This document shows, piece after piece, positions 33,756 to 44,513 of a DNA stretch of 64,000 nt. The stretch is taken from positions 682,001-746,000 of the forward strand of contig JAHGAU010000015.1 in the NCBI GenBank assembly GCA_019925105.1, given 5' to 3'. Numbering within the stretch: the first letter of the stretch is position 1; every line of letters begins with the position of its first letter. Position numbers and translations under genes: made by a program. The DNA is from Niebla homalea. Its lineage: Eukaryota > Ascomycota > Lecanoromycetes > Lecanorales > Ramalinaceae. The notes beneath the pieces were generated by a model that was not told the DNA's origin, did no database searches, and worked only from the letters and a program-made list of their open reading frames with translations.

Positions 33756-36700
33756 ATGGACATCATTGACAGCGTTCCAGGGTTTGCCAAAAGACTCAAG
33801 CAGTCATTAGAAGAAGGCATCGAGGCTCTTCCACCCTCATCAGACATTCATGATGCCATCGATAAGATCGATGCAGCTGGCGCCGTCAGCAGCCCTGATA
33901 TCCGCGTCATGCTCGATAAACTGGGTACTGGCCTTTGGAACCTAGGCGCAAAGCTCAGACATGAGAGCCACGCACAGCACTTCTGCCTTGGTAAGGAGTA
34001 TCCAAGCTCCCTATATGGAATCAATTGGTAACACTTCTTCAGTGCGCATCTTCTCATGCCTGTTGATCGAGTGCGCTCAAAGGCCCGTCTCAGGGCCTCC
34101 CTCAAGTGTGTACGTTTCTACCTGTACCTTACTGGGGATTGACAGGTTCTAGACGACATCAGAATACTGAGATGTACTATCAAGGCTTCAAGGCACTGCC
34201 TGGGTTCGTCTCCGCGAACCCCTAAGCCGAGCATCGTTTGGCTAACGTAACCCAAGAGCACAGTCAACTGAGCCTAGCTGAAATTGCAGTTGAAAAAGCA
34301 GCAATCTACGAGGAAAGAGCCAAGAAACGCACATCCTCCAACAAACAGTTGATCTTGAACTTGTCATGCGAATATGTTTGCTTGAGGATGACCCTGGTGA
34401 GCGAGCGGTATCAAGACCACAAATCATGCTAACGTATGGTGCGAAGGCTTGGAGACAGGATCGCCTTGATATGGCCAAGCTGATGTATGCTAAGATACAT
34501 TCTATAGCGGAAACACTGGACGTGGCAGCAATCGAGGATTTGGCAGACGTGCTTTTCGAGATTGGCAGGAGCACATTCAAACGAGGGGATTTTCCTAGCG
34601 CACTGTATTGGCTAGACGGAGCATACGATGAGCTTTCGAGGCACGACATAGAATCTATGAGTGGCGACGCTGGCGATCTCAAAGTCAGTATCATGCATCA
34701 CTTGGTCAAGACTCTCATGCAACTAGAAGGCGAAGAGCGCCGAACCAGGGCTTGGAACATCGTCCGTGATCTGGAAGTCAACTACGGCGGGAGACTTGCG
34801 GTATCCTTGCTGAAGCTCGATCTCTTTGCTCAAGAAGCTGAACCATCAGCTCAAGATTATCAAGTCGTTCTTGATAGAATCATACTCTCGGTCCATCTCA
34901 CTGAAGCAAATGTCAAGACTATACTACACCATGTTCACCGACTCAGACAATGGAGTCCTCTTTTGGCACAAAAATCATTGGCAACCCTAATACCACAGAG
35001 ATTGCTTGGAGCGAGCGAGCCGGCATGGATTGAGAAGGCCATAGTGACGGCTGTCTGGAATGTGACCACTACAGCCGAGATCATCGATCCAATTCATACT
35101 CTTCATGGCTTGTTTGACCAAGCAGCTGGAGGTCTGACGAATGGGTTAAGCCCTCACCCTACACATGCAGCGCAGATCCTACTCTGGAAGTGCATTGAGT
35201 CCTGCTTCCAGCAAGAAAGCTACGGACTCTCGGAGAGATGGTGCAAGCTATCACTCCATTCCTTATTTCGGCAATCTGGATCATTCAATACGGGCAGACT
35301 GCAGAGGAAGTTGATGCAGTGTGCTTTGAACCGAGCTGAGCCGCACAATGCCTGTGAGACTTATCTTGAGATGTCTGCAACCATCCAGAACGAATCAACG
35401 ACGCAATATCTTCTCTACAAGAGTGCGCTCCGAACTCAAGACCTGCATACAGCAACCAAGTGTCTGGAATGTATTTGCAAGAACAGCCCCGACGATGCTA
35501 CAATTCTGTACGCATGCGTTCTCGAGGCCCAGCGCGTCGGCGACCTGGCCCAAAGCTCGTTGACACTGCAGAAGCTCCTGCAGAACTTCGATTACGATGT
35601 TCCAAAGGGCGTCAATCTACCAGCAATCCTGCGCTGCGCGGCGAGGCTACTCTTCCAGCAATTGAACACTGAAGATCCACCATCCCAAAGGATTACGGAA
35701 GATATCTGTGATCACTTTGAGCGCTCCGTCGAACAAGTGAAAAGGTCCCGACGAGATTCCCCTGAAACCGTCTTCACGATCGCGGAGCTCGACTGGTTCT
35801 CCAGAAACAGCTACAACCTCGCGCTCAAACATTGTACCTCCTGGGACCCGGCTTTCACTCGGCGCATGATCAACTCCTGCATCAATCTAATTGACCTTTA
35901 CCCCAAGGACTTGGAAGCCAATGTTGAAGAGAATCTGGCTCTAAGAAAACTCCTCAGCCTTTTTCTAGCGGGCTCGCTGTCTGTGGTGATGGCTAGACAG
36001 GAAGAACATTACGAATCTCAATTGCAGCTTTATCTGGATGTGAGGAAGCGGGTGGACGTCTTCCGGTCGATGTCCGAGCGCATTGGTAACATGGGGGAGG
36101 GCGCAAAGGAAGATCTCCGGAACAAGTTTACGAGTCTGCTGGCATACGACTTCGAAGCCGCGGCAAGGCTGAAGGCGTGGGACAGTTTCAAGGATATCAT
36201 CGAGGTGTGTAGCTCAAGCGACATCCAGCGAAGCCAGCTGATATGGTCCGACTCAGGAGTGCCAATCTCAGGGCTCCACAGCCATCTTCTCCGCCCTGGC
36301 AAACATCATCATCTCTTCCGAAGCGCCCATAGAAGGCGAGTATGAAAACCCCAGTGATCCCCGTTCAGCACTGAAACCCTATTTCCCAGTAACAATCATC
36401 ACCTTGAAACTCATCATCAACTCCACCTGCTCCCGCGAAGGCACCAATATGTCCAAGCTCTCCCGCTGGGTCCGCTGCCTCTTCTCCCTATCCCTGAGCC
36501 GAGATAATACCCTCGCGGAGGAATTGTTGGAGCAAGCCATCACCATCATGGCGGGCGCGACAGATGTAACACATCCCGCCAATCCGTCCTCTTCCCCTGC
36601 ATTGCTTGGAATCTCATTTAACTTCTCTTGGCAGGGTACTTCGAGCTCTTACCCCCAAGAGGAAGTGGAATGGCTGGCTACCGTGGCCTTCAATCACGCG

Positions 36701-36853
36701 ATTGATTTCTACTGCTCGGATCAGAAGGCGCAGTGCAGCCGGTGGGCTGAGCAGGCGTTGAGGTTGGCGGACCTGGGTGTTGATGGGGGGGCATTGCATG
36801 GGTTGTTGCAGGAGAGGTATCAGAAGCTGGCTTGGGATGGGATGGACGCTTAG
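33756..36853 (+). CDS. SPO22: Meiosis-specific protein Spo22/Zip4 (TEX11 family)
   Basis: Six exons, 33756-33990, 34043-34107, 34146-34203, 34257-34396, 34447-36204 and 36257-36853, give 950 residues, the usual family size. Introns are 38-53 bp. Joins read through known blocks: DKLGTGLWNLGAKLRHE, then VRIFSCLLIECAQRP, EYVCLRMTL-AWRQDRLDMA and ECQSQGSTAIFSALANIII. The protein is a long array of TPR-like helices, as in Zip4. Known role: part of the ZMM/SIC group that stabilises crossovers and links them to the synaptonemal complex in meiotic prophase. An intact gene suggests the species keeps meiotic capacity, or lost sex only recently. The very short intron 2 (38 bp) is unusual and could mean a slightly different junction. 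Confidence 0.9.
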
Positions 36854-37180
36854 AATATTGGGGGCTCAGGTTGGGTGGCAGCGATGAGTCGGCAGTCAGC
36901 TGTCATGTCCAATGGAAAACAAACAGCATTGCTTTTCTAATGTTGTTAATGGTACAGAAGTATAGGTCTCGGTAGGAAACTTGTTGAGATAGATTAAAAT
37001 CATAAAACATGGTTGAGATACCTTTTTTCGTCTTCTTCGAATCGTTGCTGGTGGTCCAGGCCACAGCTCGACCGCAACCAGACTCGAAGGTCAGCTTTTC
37101 TCACGGATTGGAATTAACTGCTCCAACGGTGTCAACATGAACCCTCTCGCTCAGAGCCAATTCAGTGCCTTGTCCATTCA
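36854..37180. other. Convergent intergenic region
   Basis: 3' ends of SPO22 (plus) and the WD40 gene (minus). No coding sequence seen. Confidence 0.5.
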
Positions 37181-40100
37181 TCAAGAATCGTCATCGGACT
37201 TCCCAGCCCCAGCCTGAGCATTTTCAGACCCTGATGCCCCTCCCTTTCGATCCCCAGTATCTGACTGGTCCGCCGATTGAGCCTTCAAAGCCAACCGCTC
37301 ATCAATCATCTTCGCCAAATAAGTATCCAGCAATTCGCCCGTCAGCGGCTCGAATGGGCGGTGTTTAGCGGTCTTCACGCCTACATTATTACCATCCCGG
37401 TTCATAGCCTCCAGGGTGAGGTCCAGCTCACACTGCAGCTCCTTTAAAGTATCATGGTTCAGCTTATCCGTCACGGAGGAGGCAATACGATTTCTGAATG
37501 TCCGTAAAGATTCACACAAGCGCTCGGCTGAGACATTGAGGTCGTTGAGGTTGGCGACGCTTTTGCTGCGGTGTCGATGATCGAGGGATGGTCGTGCTCT
37601 GGGTTTGGTAGCTTTGAGGGTATTTTTGGGACTCAAGTGGGTGGGAGGGTGATCTTGGGACGATTTTCGTTGAGATGAGATGGTGGGCGTGTTGATGACG
37701 CTGGCTCGAGGGGGTTTGCCGAGGGTATATCTCGACGGTTTTTTCTTCACCCTGGTAGGCGAGGAACTGGGATTGGGACTGATCGTGTTGTCAGAGCTCG
37801 CATCCAAGCTTCTCTGGAATTCGGCAATTTCCGACTTCGTCAAGGTCTTGCGCAATGGCTGGATGGGAGTCGAGCTCTGCTTCAATGGGGACTCCGCACG
37901 CACTGGACTGTCTAGTGGCGGCGTCTCACGCTGCCTGCTTGGGTGCGAGTCGACGTCATAGATGATCACGGTGCCGTCCAGCCCGCAGCTCACTATATTA
38001 TGAAAATCATTATCCTCAACACGCCGTTGCAGCAAATTGACGGCAGACACGGCCATCTGGCCGTGCTCTCGCGCCATCAGCGCTCCAGTCTCATAATCAT
38101 GTAATCTGATAGACCTATCAGTCGAAGACACTGCTAATATCAAAGGTATCTGGTCGTCGGATGATTTGATATTGACTACCTGGATTGAGGTTGCCAGAAC
38201 ACTGTCATTGCTCGAAGGGTCAAGTGCTTTAAAAGATTGAAGATGGCGGCCCGAGGGAAGAGCAAACTTTTGGATCTGTCTGTCCATGGTAGACACGACA
38301 AGAATGTCAGAATCGAAAGGGACTAAAGCCATGGACACTGGGCTTGCTTTCAGGATGATCGATCTCACCGGTATATAGGCAATTGAGTTGTTCTCGCGAT
38401 AGGCAACGTTGCGAAGGAGAATGGAACGATCGGAAGATATCGACACCAATTGCGTCCCGTCTTGAAGGAATGTGAGGTTTGTCACCGATGCTGTATGATC
38501 GTCCAAAGTCTGGATTAAATTGAGATGCTGCTCAGACTCCTGAAACACCTGAATTGTTCGATCTCGTCCACAAGTAGAGACAAGATGATGGCGCTCGCTT
38601 TGAACGGAAGTTATACCATTGATATCGCCATTATGAGCCTGCACCTTGGCTAGCGATTCTCCAGATTGACTGATAAGCCTATGTGCCCTCGCCGTCAGTC
38701 CCACGATAGCAACGAATGAGGAGAAGCTTTACCTCAAGATGCCCCTTCTGTCGCCACTAATCAGGATCTTTTCTCCTTTATCAGCTATGATTACTTTGAT
38801 CTCATTGAGATTCGAGGAGAAGCCATCTTGAGCTTCCTCCATCGGCAGCTCCAGCTTGCTACAACATCTGCCATCAGTACTCCAGAACAAGACAATCCCT
38901 CGAGCAGAGTAGGTCAGGAAATCTGCCTCATTATTGTCTGGCCAATGTGTGAGAGAGCAGGTGCCGAGTACAGCGCTCTCATGGGCAGGAAGACGTTTGC
39001 AATCGAAAGATTTGCTTGCCAGCTCACCGTCATCCCCAAATCTCCTCAAAGCTATCACACAATCGTTATCCACAGTCACAAGTCTGTTGCGAGCGGCGCC
39101 AAGAGCAATGATCTCGCAGCCAGATTGCGGGCTATCGATGTCTTGTCGAGCCGGCTCAGAACAGCTTTGTTGAAGGAGAGAGTCAAGGTTCAAGGCTTTG
39201 ATCTGACCGTCTGCACCTCCAAACCATACCAGACACGTATTGACATCAAAGTAAACACATCGAGCACTGAAAGGCAAGCTAGCTAGTCTTTTGAGCTGTT
39301 GCGCTTGGCTCGAGTCATCAAGGAGGCAAATGTCGCCATTCGAGGTTGCCAAGATGGCCCTTTCATCAGGTATGGTAGCAGCAGCAGTAAAGGTGGCATC
39401 TATCAAGGGTCCTAAAATGCAATTGCGGCCTGAGAATGTCTTTGGGCCCGGACTGCCGATTGAAAGACTATCTTTGTCGTTCACAAGACGGGCTTTAGTT
39501 GGGGAGGCAGCCTTCTCAATGCGCCATATCTTGGCGTGCCTTGTCCCAAAGGTTAAGATTGAGCTGCCAATCCATATCATATTTTCGACATTGCTACACT
39601 TATTGCTTGAATGGAGTCTCGCGCATCCACTTTTTGCATTGACGGAATACAAGAGGAGGAAACCATCGTGAGGGTTACCAAGCGAGCATAGCCAGCGAGA
39701 GTCAGGCGATAATGCCACTGACTGGATGCCAAAAGTGTGATCTGTCAGGACAGACAGTGGTATGTCGGTAGGTGCCTCGGAGAGGGTGGAGAATAGAAGC
39801 ACTCGAGGATTGTGCCCAGTCTACCATCATGAGCATTCGCTGCAGGCCTGCTGCTTCACTGACTTACCTCGCCAACAGCCAGAAAATGGCCTTGCCTGCT
39901 TAGAGACAAGCATGTGGCTTCTCGAACGCTATTTTGCACCCTGCTTGTTGACGGCGACTCGGAGACGTGGGGATTTTCCAGTGGAGCGGGCCCATTCGTA
40001 TAGCCTAAGTCCTTAAAGGGCGAGCCACGCCGGCTGCGTGTGGGTGTCGAGGGTGGTGTCGAGGGGTTGTAAAAAGAAGCAGTCGAGTTTATGGGCAATG

Positions 40101-40371
40101 CATTGGGTCGGGCACGAAACAATCGCTGCGTGACTTTGAGGTCTTGGTCGACTTCACAAACTATGGCTCCAGGTCCAGCACAGTGGGCAAAGACATGCCT
40201 GGCAGCAATGGAGTCGAAGGCATTAGGCGCCTTCGTCGTTGTCCCAATCACAGTTTTGAGGGTCAATTGAAGGCGATCATCGTCGGGTGATGCTTTCGGA
40301 ATGGAGGTCCACGGGGGAAGTCGGTTCCGGGGAGTAAGTCTCAGACCTCCGCCACGTCCATTCAGGCTCAT
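37181..40371 (-). CDS. WD40-repeat protein, WDR62/MABP1-like
   Basis: Three exons, 40371-39868, 39820-38733 and 38678-37181, give 1029 residues. Introns are 47 and 54 bp with donors GTAAGT and GTAAAG. Roughly residues 30-700 form two sets of WD40 repeats, for example LTDHTFGIQSVALSPDSRWL and KVQAHNGDINGITSVQSE followed by CGRDRTIQVFQ. The arrangement of two propellers plus a disordered, S/P-rich tail resembles WDR62 and MAPKBP1, which act as scaffolds in stress-kinase and spindle biology in animals. The fungal role is not known to me. The C-terminal 300 residues have many basic SP motifs and a short helical segment (SERLCESLRTFRNRIASS). Confidence 0.85.
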
Positions 40372-40716
40372 GCTGAGGTAGTAGATTTCCTTCGTGCGAC
40401 AGCATTAGGCTGGTTCTGGAGCTTCTCGAATCGATCTTTGCCAGCAAGACGAGGGAAGGAACTCAATGACATTGTAATGACAATTCACCGTCAAGTGAGC
40501 ATTTGAGAGAACGCTGTGTACGCGAGCCGAAGCTGATTGAGAGGCTTGGAGAGGTTGTTTACATTTCATTGAGCTTGAAGCACATCGCCCATCGCCGCGT
40601 TATGAACCGACTCAAGGCTAACCGCTTTAGTATTGTACCAATTTCTCCATCACTCTTGCAATTTCACTTTTCACAATGCAGCTTTGGCCTGATAGGTTGC
40701 TTTGGTATCGCTACTG
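40372..40716. other. Intergenic, promoter of the WD40 gene
   Basis: A 345 bp stretch between the WD40 gene start and the stop of the mpaB-like gene, both on the minus strand. Nothing notable is seen. Confidence 0.5.
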
Positions 40717-42659
40717 TTAAAAGCTACGAGCAAGCCTTCTAAAACAGCTCATTCCATACCTGAGGCTGAAATACGTGACCATTCCAACTACGCAGCAGCT
40801 GATCACGAACACGCGCCAATATCTTTTTTCCACCTGTGAGTTCCTTTGGTGACGGTCCAGTGTTGCCTCCGCCTTGGTCATTTTCGGATACTCAGGGATA
40901 TATTTGAATTCAAACATTGCCGGTTGCCCAAGTCCTGCCTTACTCTCAACAATAACCTGCCAGAAGAGCTTACGGAGAGCCTACCTCATATCAATACCAA
41001 TCACTGATATATGCTCAGCTTGACTTACCTGGTTCTTTCTTCTATCAAGGTACGGTATCGATCGGTATACATAGATTATCGTCATGAGGAAGATGCACTG
41101 ACCCGCCATCAACGCCCAATAGTAAACGCTGGGACGACCTATGGCCATAGCGTCCGCTAATTCGTTGCCGTTCAGCCATCTGACATTCGCCTGCAAGAAG
41201 GCTTTTGAGGAGAAGGTCGGGGGTTGTCCTTGAAGACTGCTGAGGACATTCTCAGCGAGCGCTTGTGATGTTAGTGTGGGCTTGATCTCGTTCAACAGAA
41301 GGATTTCCATCCACGCTTTGGCGTTTTGTGGATTCTCGAAAGGATCCGTCCGTGTTCCAGTCAGATAAGCAACGTAGCGCCACATTGCAATGTAGTCTTC
41401 GATCTCTTGTTCTCTCATCCAAATACCCTGCCTTGGCAATCCTAACCAAATGAGCTCAGCCGAGAAGGTGAGGATGGTTGCTATCGAGTCAAGATCGTTA
41501 ATTGGGATGCCCCATTGCTCAACGTCATAATATGTCGGCCGCTGCTCCGCTATATTCAAGATTCTTCGTCTCACTAAATGGTTTCTTCTTGATTAGTTGT
41601 TTGCGTGATCCTTTGGCCCTGCTGCGATGCTCAGGTGTCCGCCTGGGTCAATGCACTCAAGCGCCAAACATATCTCCGTCTTTGTATTGCAGGAAAATCA
41701 ACGCAAGAACTGTGAAGACTCGAGCAAAGATGTCCTTACCAGCAGCGTGGAGCAAACGAACTCGGACGGAGGAGGCATGGCCTTCGCCCCCAGGCTGGAT
41801 CGAGCTTAAAGAGCGAGTGCATTGAAGGATATGCTGGGTAGTCTCGCTGTCACGGTGAGCATCACAGACCTCTTCAGGTAGAGGGTCCCCTACAAGAGGC
41901 GATGCCTTGCCACCTTTGTCGAGAATCCACCTGCGTAACGGTAAGACACGCTCATTTGCTCAAGCCCAAGGAGAAATCTAGGACAAATGACAATAAAAAA
42001 CTCGTAGAATACCTGTTCGAGATAATGTCTCCACGACTCTAGCCGCCCCAAAACCTCCTACCAATGATTGGAATGCAAGGGATGTGAGCATTGGACCACT
42101 GTACGAATGTCATATCAGCACTGCTTCCTACAATCACAAATTCATTTCTCAAGGTCAAGGAAATTTGTGTGCCGAGGCGCCAATGCATCGGAACCTCTCA
42201 CTCCTCACTCAGTGGAACTTGAAAAACATCTGCCGAGTACTGTGACAATAGAAATACACGCAATGCATACCCATAACGATAGAAGCAATCCTGGCCGCGC
42301 GAGATTTGTTTCCAATCAACCCAAGGCGGGACTTGGTTTATCTCTCTCCAGAGCTGTCCCAGATCAGGATCTAGGTCAGCGTTATCCCGCAGCAAGGCAT
42401 AGAGATCATCATTCTTTGTGGCTGGTAATGGAATCTGTCTAGGCTCAGTCGGTCCCTTTTTGGATTGCTGTAGACCCTTATTAGATTCTCTAATGCCACT
42501 CAATCGCAGGTAAGTTTGTTCTCCAAGCCTATCATAGGAATGCTTCAACGGTTCTGTCTCTTCCAGGGTTGGATGGAGATGGGTCAACTCGAAATCATAC
42601 CCCCAAGCAGATCGCGTGTGGGGTGTTTTTCTTCTAAAAGGATTTGGCCACCATGCCAT
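40717..42659 (-). CDS. mpaB-like / rubber-oxygenase-type (DUF2236) membrane oxygenase
   Basis: Six exons, 42659-42271, 42098-42013, 41930-41894 (37 nt), 41846-41740, 41573-41029 and 40956-40717, give 467 residues. Each join restores the family pattern: QVPPWVDWKQISRGQDCFYR-YGGPMLTSLAFQSL, then VVETLSRTGGFSTKVARHRL-FETTQ, then GHASSVRVRLLHA-AVRRRI and GIPINDLDSIATILTFSAEL. The family includes latex-clearing proteins and the mycophenolic-acid enzyme MpaB; the conserved histidines bind haem in characterised members. Two C-terminal hydrophobic segments (near YYWALMAGQCIFLMTIIYVY and RVFVISCCVVGMVTYFSL) suggest ER-membrane anchoring. Physiological substrate unknown; no biosynthetic cluster surrounds it. 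The 37-nt exon would be missed by simple ORF calling. Confidence 0.88.
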
Positions 42660-43168
42660 GACTTGATCAAAGGAAAAGGCGCAGGATCATAGTGACGCGC
42701 ACAAGGGAGAATTGCCACAAATTTCTCAAAAGTCCTTTGAGTTCTGCACCTAGCAGTGCCAATTTATGGTTCATAGTGGCTGGAACGTAAAGAAGCGTCA
42801 TAGGTACACAGGCGGGGAACGCCGGATGCTAAGGTAGTAGATAACAAAGATAGTTTTGGACAATTGTGAAGATGCGATGGTCGCAATGGTCGCAATAGTC
42901 TCATCAAGCTACTAGGCTCCAGAGGCTTCGAGCAAAGACGTAGAGGTGGAAACAGTGATATGTATAATGTATTACTACACTCAATTATTGCGAACGTTGT
43001 TCATTGGAAACGCAGTGATCAGGACAGTACGGAAGTAGGGTAAGATCCTTGGTCTAGCGGCCCTTAGCGCCCGGCCGGGGGGGTGGGGGGGCCGGAATTA
43101 TTCCCGCGAAAAAAACGCATAAGTTTTGCCAAAATACGGCTGAGCCAGCGACGAATGTTAATCCGTCC
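42660..43168. other. Divergent promoter with a G-rich tract
   Basis: Between the mpaB-like gene (minus) and RRG9 (plus). It contains G7-T-G7 at 43077-43091, flanked by CCGGCC and GGCCGG, and just before it TGGTCTAGCGG (43050-43060), which resembles a tRNA A-box, although no B-box follows. No coding sequence was seen. Confidence 0.5.
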
Positions 43169-44065
43169 ATGGCGTGTGTTAATTGTACTCGAAATGCTCT
43201 TGCGGTCTTCATTGGCAGCTCTGGCACGCCTGTCAATCTCCCGGCTTTGCTACTCTGTCTATCTTCCAGCCGAATAATCAACAAACGTCGTAACCTTACC
43301 TCTTCACGCGCAAATTCCTCTTACCCAAGATTCAGCGTGGCTACAAAGGAGAAACGTGAACATCTACCAGCTCGGCAACCTTTACATACTGGATTTCGGA
43401 CACATTCGACCGGTCCAACGTCGACCAGCAACGATCCAAAGACCTACAGTGGTCCTGCGGCGTTCGCATCAACTAAACGTTCCATATACAAGGATCGTCA
43501 GGCTGGCTCTGAGGGACAGGCAAACCCTGAATCAGACCATGCCAAGCGGAGTGACGGAGGGAAGACTGGGCGCGGCAATCTGAGCTATGGTAGAAGCTCT
43601 GATCGGGACCAGCACGTGAAGAAGGGAGTTACTACATCAAAGCTCACTGGATCCGGAAAGAAGCCCGAGACATGGGAAATTCAGAAAGCAGCCTTGTCGA
43701 AGAAGTTTGGGTCGACGGGTTGGCAACCGAGGAAAAAACTTTCGCCTGATGCGTTAGAAGGCATTAGGGGATTGCATGCGGAAGACCCATATACATTTGA
43801 CACTCCTACCCTTGCGGCCCGATTCGAGGTCTCCCCAGAGGCCATCAGGCGCATCTTGAAGAGCAAATGGCGGCCCAATGACGAGGAAGACGAGGACAGG
43901 CGGGCGCGGTGGGAACGACGGGGCCAGCGAATATGGTCATCCATGTCCGAGCTGGGAATTAAGCCGCCAAAGAAGTGGCGGCAGGCTAGCAAGGCTGTCC
44001 CAGAGAAACCGGGTACTGTTTCAGCGGTCAAATCAGATCCAATGCCTCTATCGGAAAGGATCTAG
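43169..44065 (+). CDS. RRG9: Required for respiratory growth protein 9 (Rrg9, neugrin-like)
   Basis: One exon of 298 residues. The N-terminus (residues 1-80) is rich in R, S, N and hydrophobics with few acids, consistent with a mitochondrial presequence. The conserved domain is at about residues 170-265: WEIQKAALSKKFGSTGWQPR, then KKLSPDALEGIRGLH, then RFEVSPEAIRRILKSKWRP and RWERRGQRIW. This is the Rrg9/neugrin signature. In yeast Rrg9 is needed for respiratory growth and mitochondrial genome maintenance; human neugrin binds mitochondrial 16S rRNA. The segment between presequence and domain is a low-complexity, charged linker. The start is the first in-frame ATG (TCCATGG context). Confidence 0.92.
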   Translation: MACVNCTRNALAVFIGSSGTPVNLPALLLCLSSSRIINKRRNLTSSRANSSYPRFSVATKEKREHLPARQPLHTGFRTHSTGPTSTSNDPKTYSGPAAFASTKRSIYKDRQAGSEGQANPESDHAKRSDGGKTGRGNLSYGRSSDRDQHVKKGVTTSKLTGSGKKPETWEIQKAALSKKFGSTGWQPRKKLSPDALEGIRGLHAEDPYTFDTPTLAARFEVSPEAIRRILKSKWRPNDEEDEDRRARWERRGQRIWSSMSELGIKPPKKWRQASKAVPEKPGTVSAVKSDPMPLSERI

Positions 44066-44513
44066 GATCCTCTAGCTTTGGCATGAGAAGCTCTCAATAT
44101 AATTTCAGTTCTTCCGTGATCTCTATCCACCAAGGAACGATCTTATTCTTAGCATATGGAAGGACCAGTCACTTGGGAGCCCGTGAGATAGTAGTTGTAG
44201 AACTCTGAAAGTCTTGGCGCTCATATGTCTAGTCCGAATATCCGATTGCCCTTTTCGGTATTCGGATTTTGGGGATTGAAAGTCACCATCTCGCTTTGCT
44301 ATCCAACAAGTGGCTACAAAATCTTCAAAAGCCTCTTCCGATTCTATGGCTTGTGCTCTCCGTCAATGCCTTGGCAGCTCTAAAAGGCCAAACTTTTCTG
44401 TGCGCTTGTCTATAACCTGCCCTTGACCCTTGACCCTTGACGAGGGTGGACTGTCCATGCCCGCTGCCAACAATGAGCTCATGCAGCCGTGACCGTCCCC
44501 AGGTGTCAGGGCG
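44066..44513. other. Intergenic, promoter of RGP1
   Basis: No gene seen. It contains a tandem CCTTGACCCTTGACCCTTGACG near 44420-44442, a triple repeat of a TTGACCC-like unit about 80 bp before the RGP1 start. Confidence 0.5.

Noticed and set aside
37680..37961. Plus-strand frame opposite the WD40 gene
   Set aside because: Antisense shadow of the coding exon with no independent features; the same holds for many frames opposite UTP14, HUL5, RGP1 and GH63.
43050..43180. A tRNA gene next to the G tract
   Set aside because: The A-box-like motif is good but no B-box (GGTTCRANNCC) follows within 120 bp.
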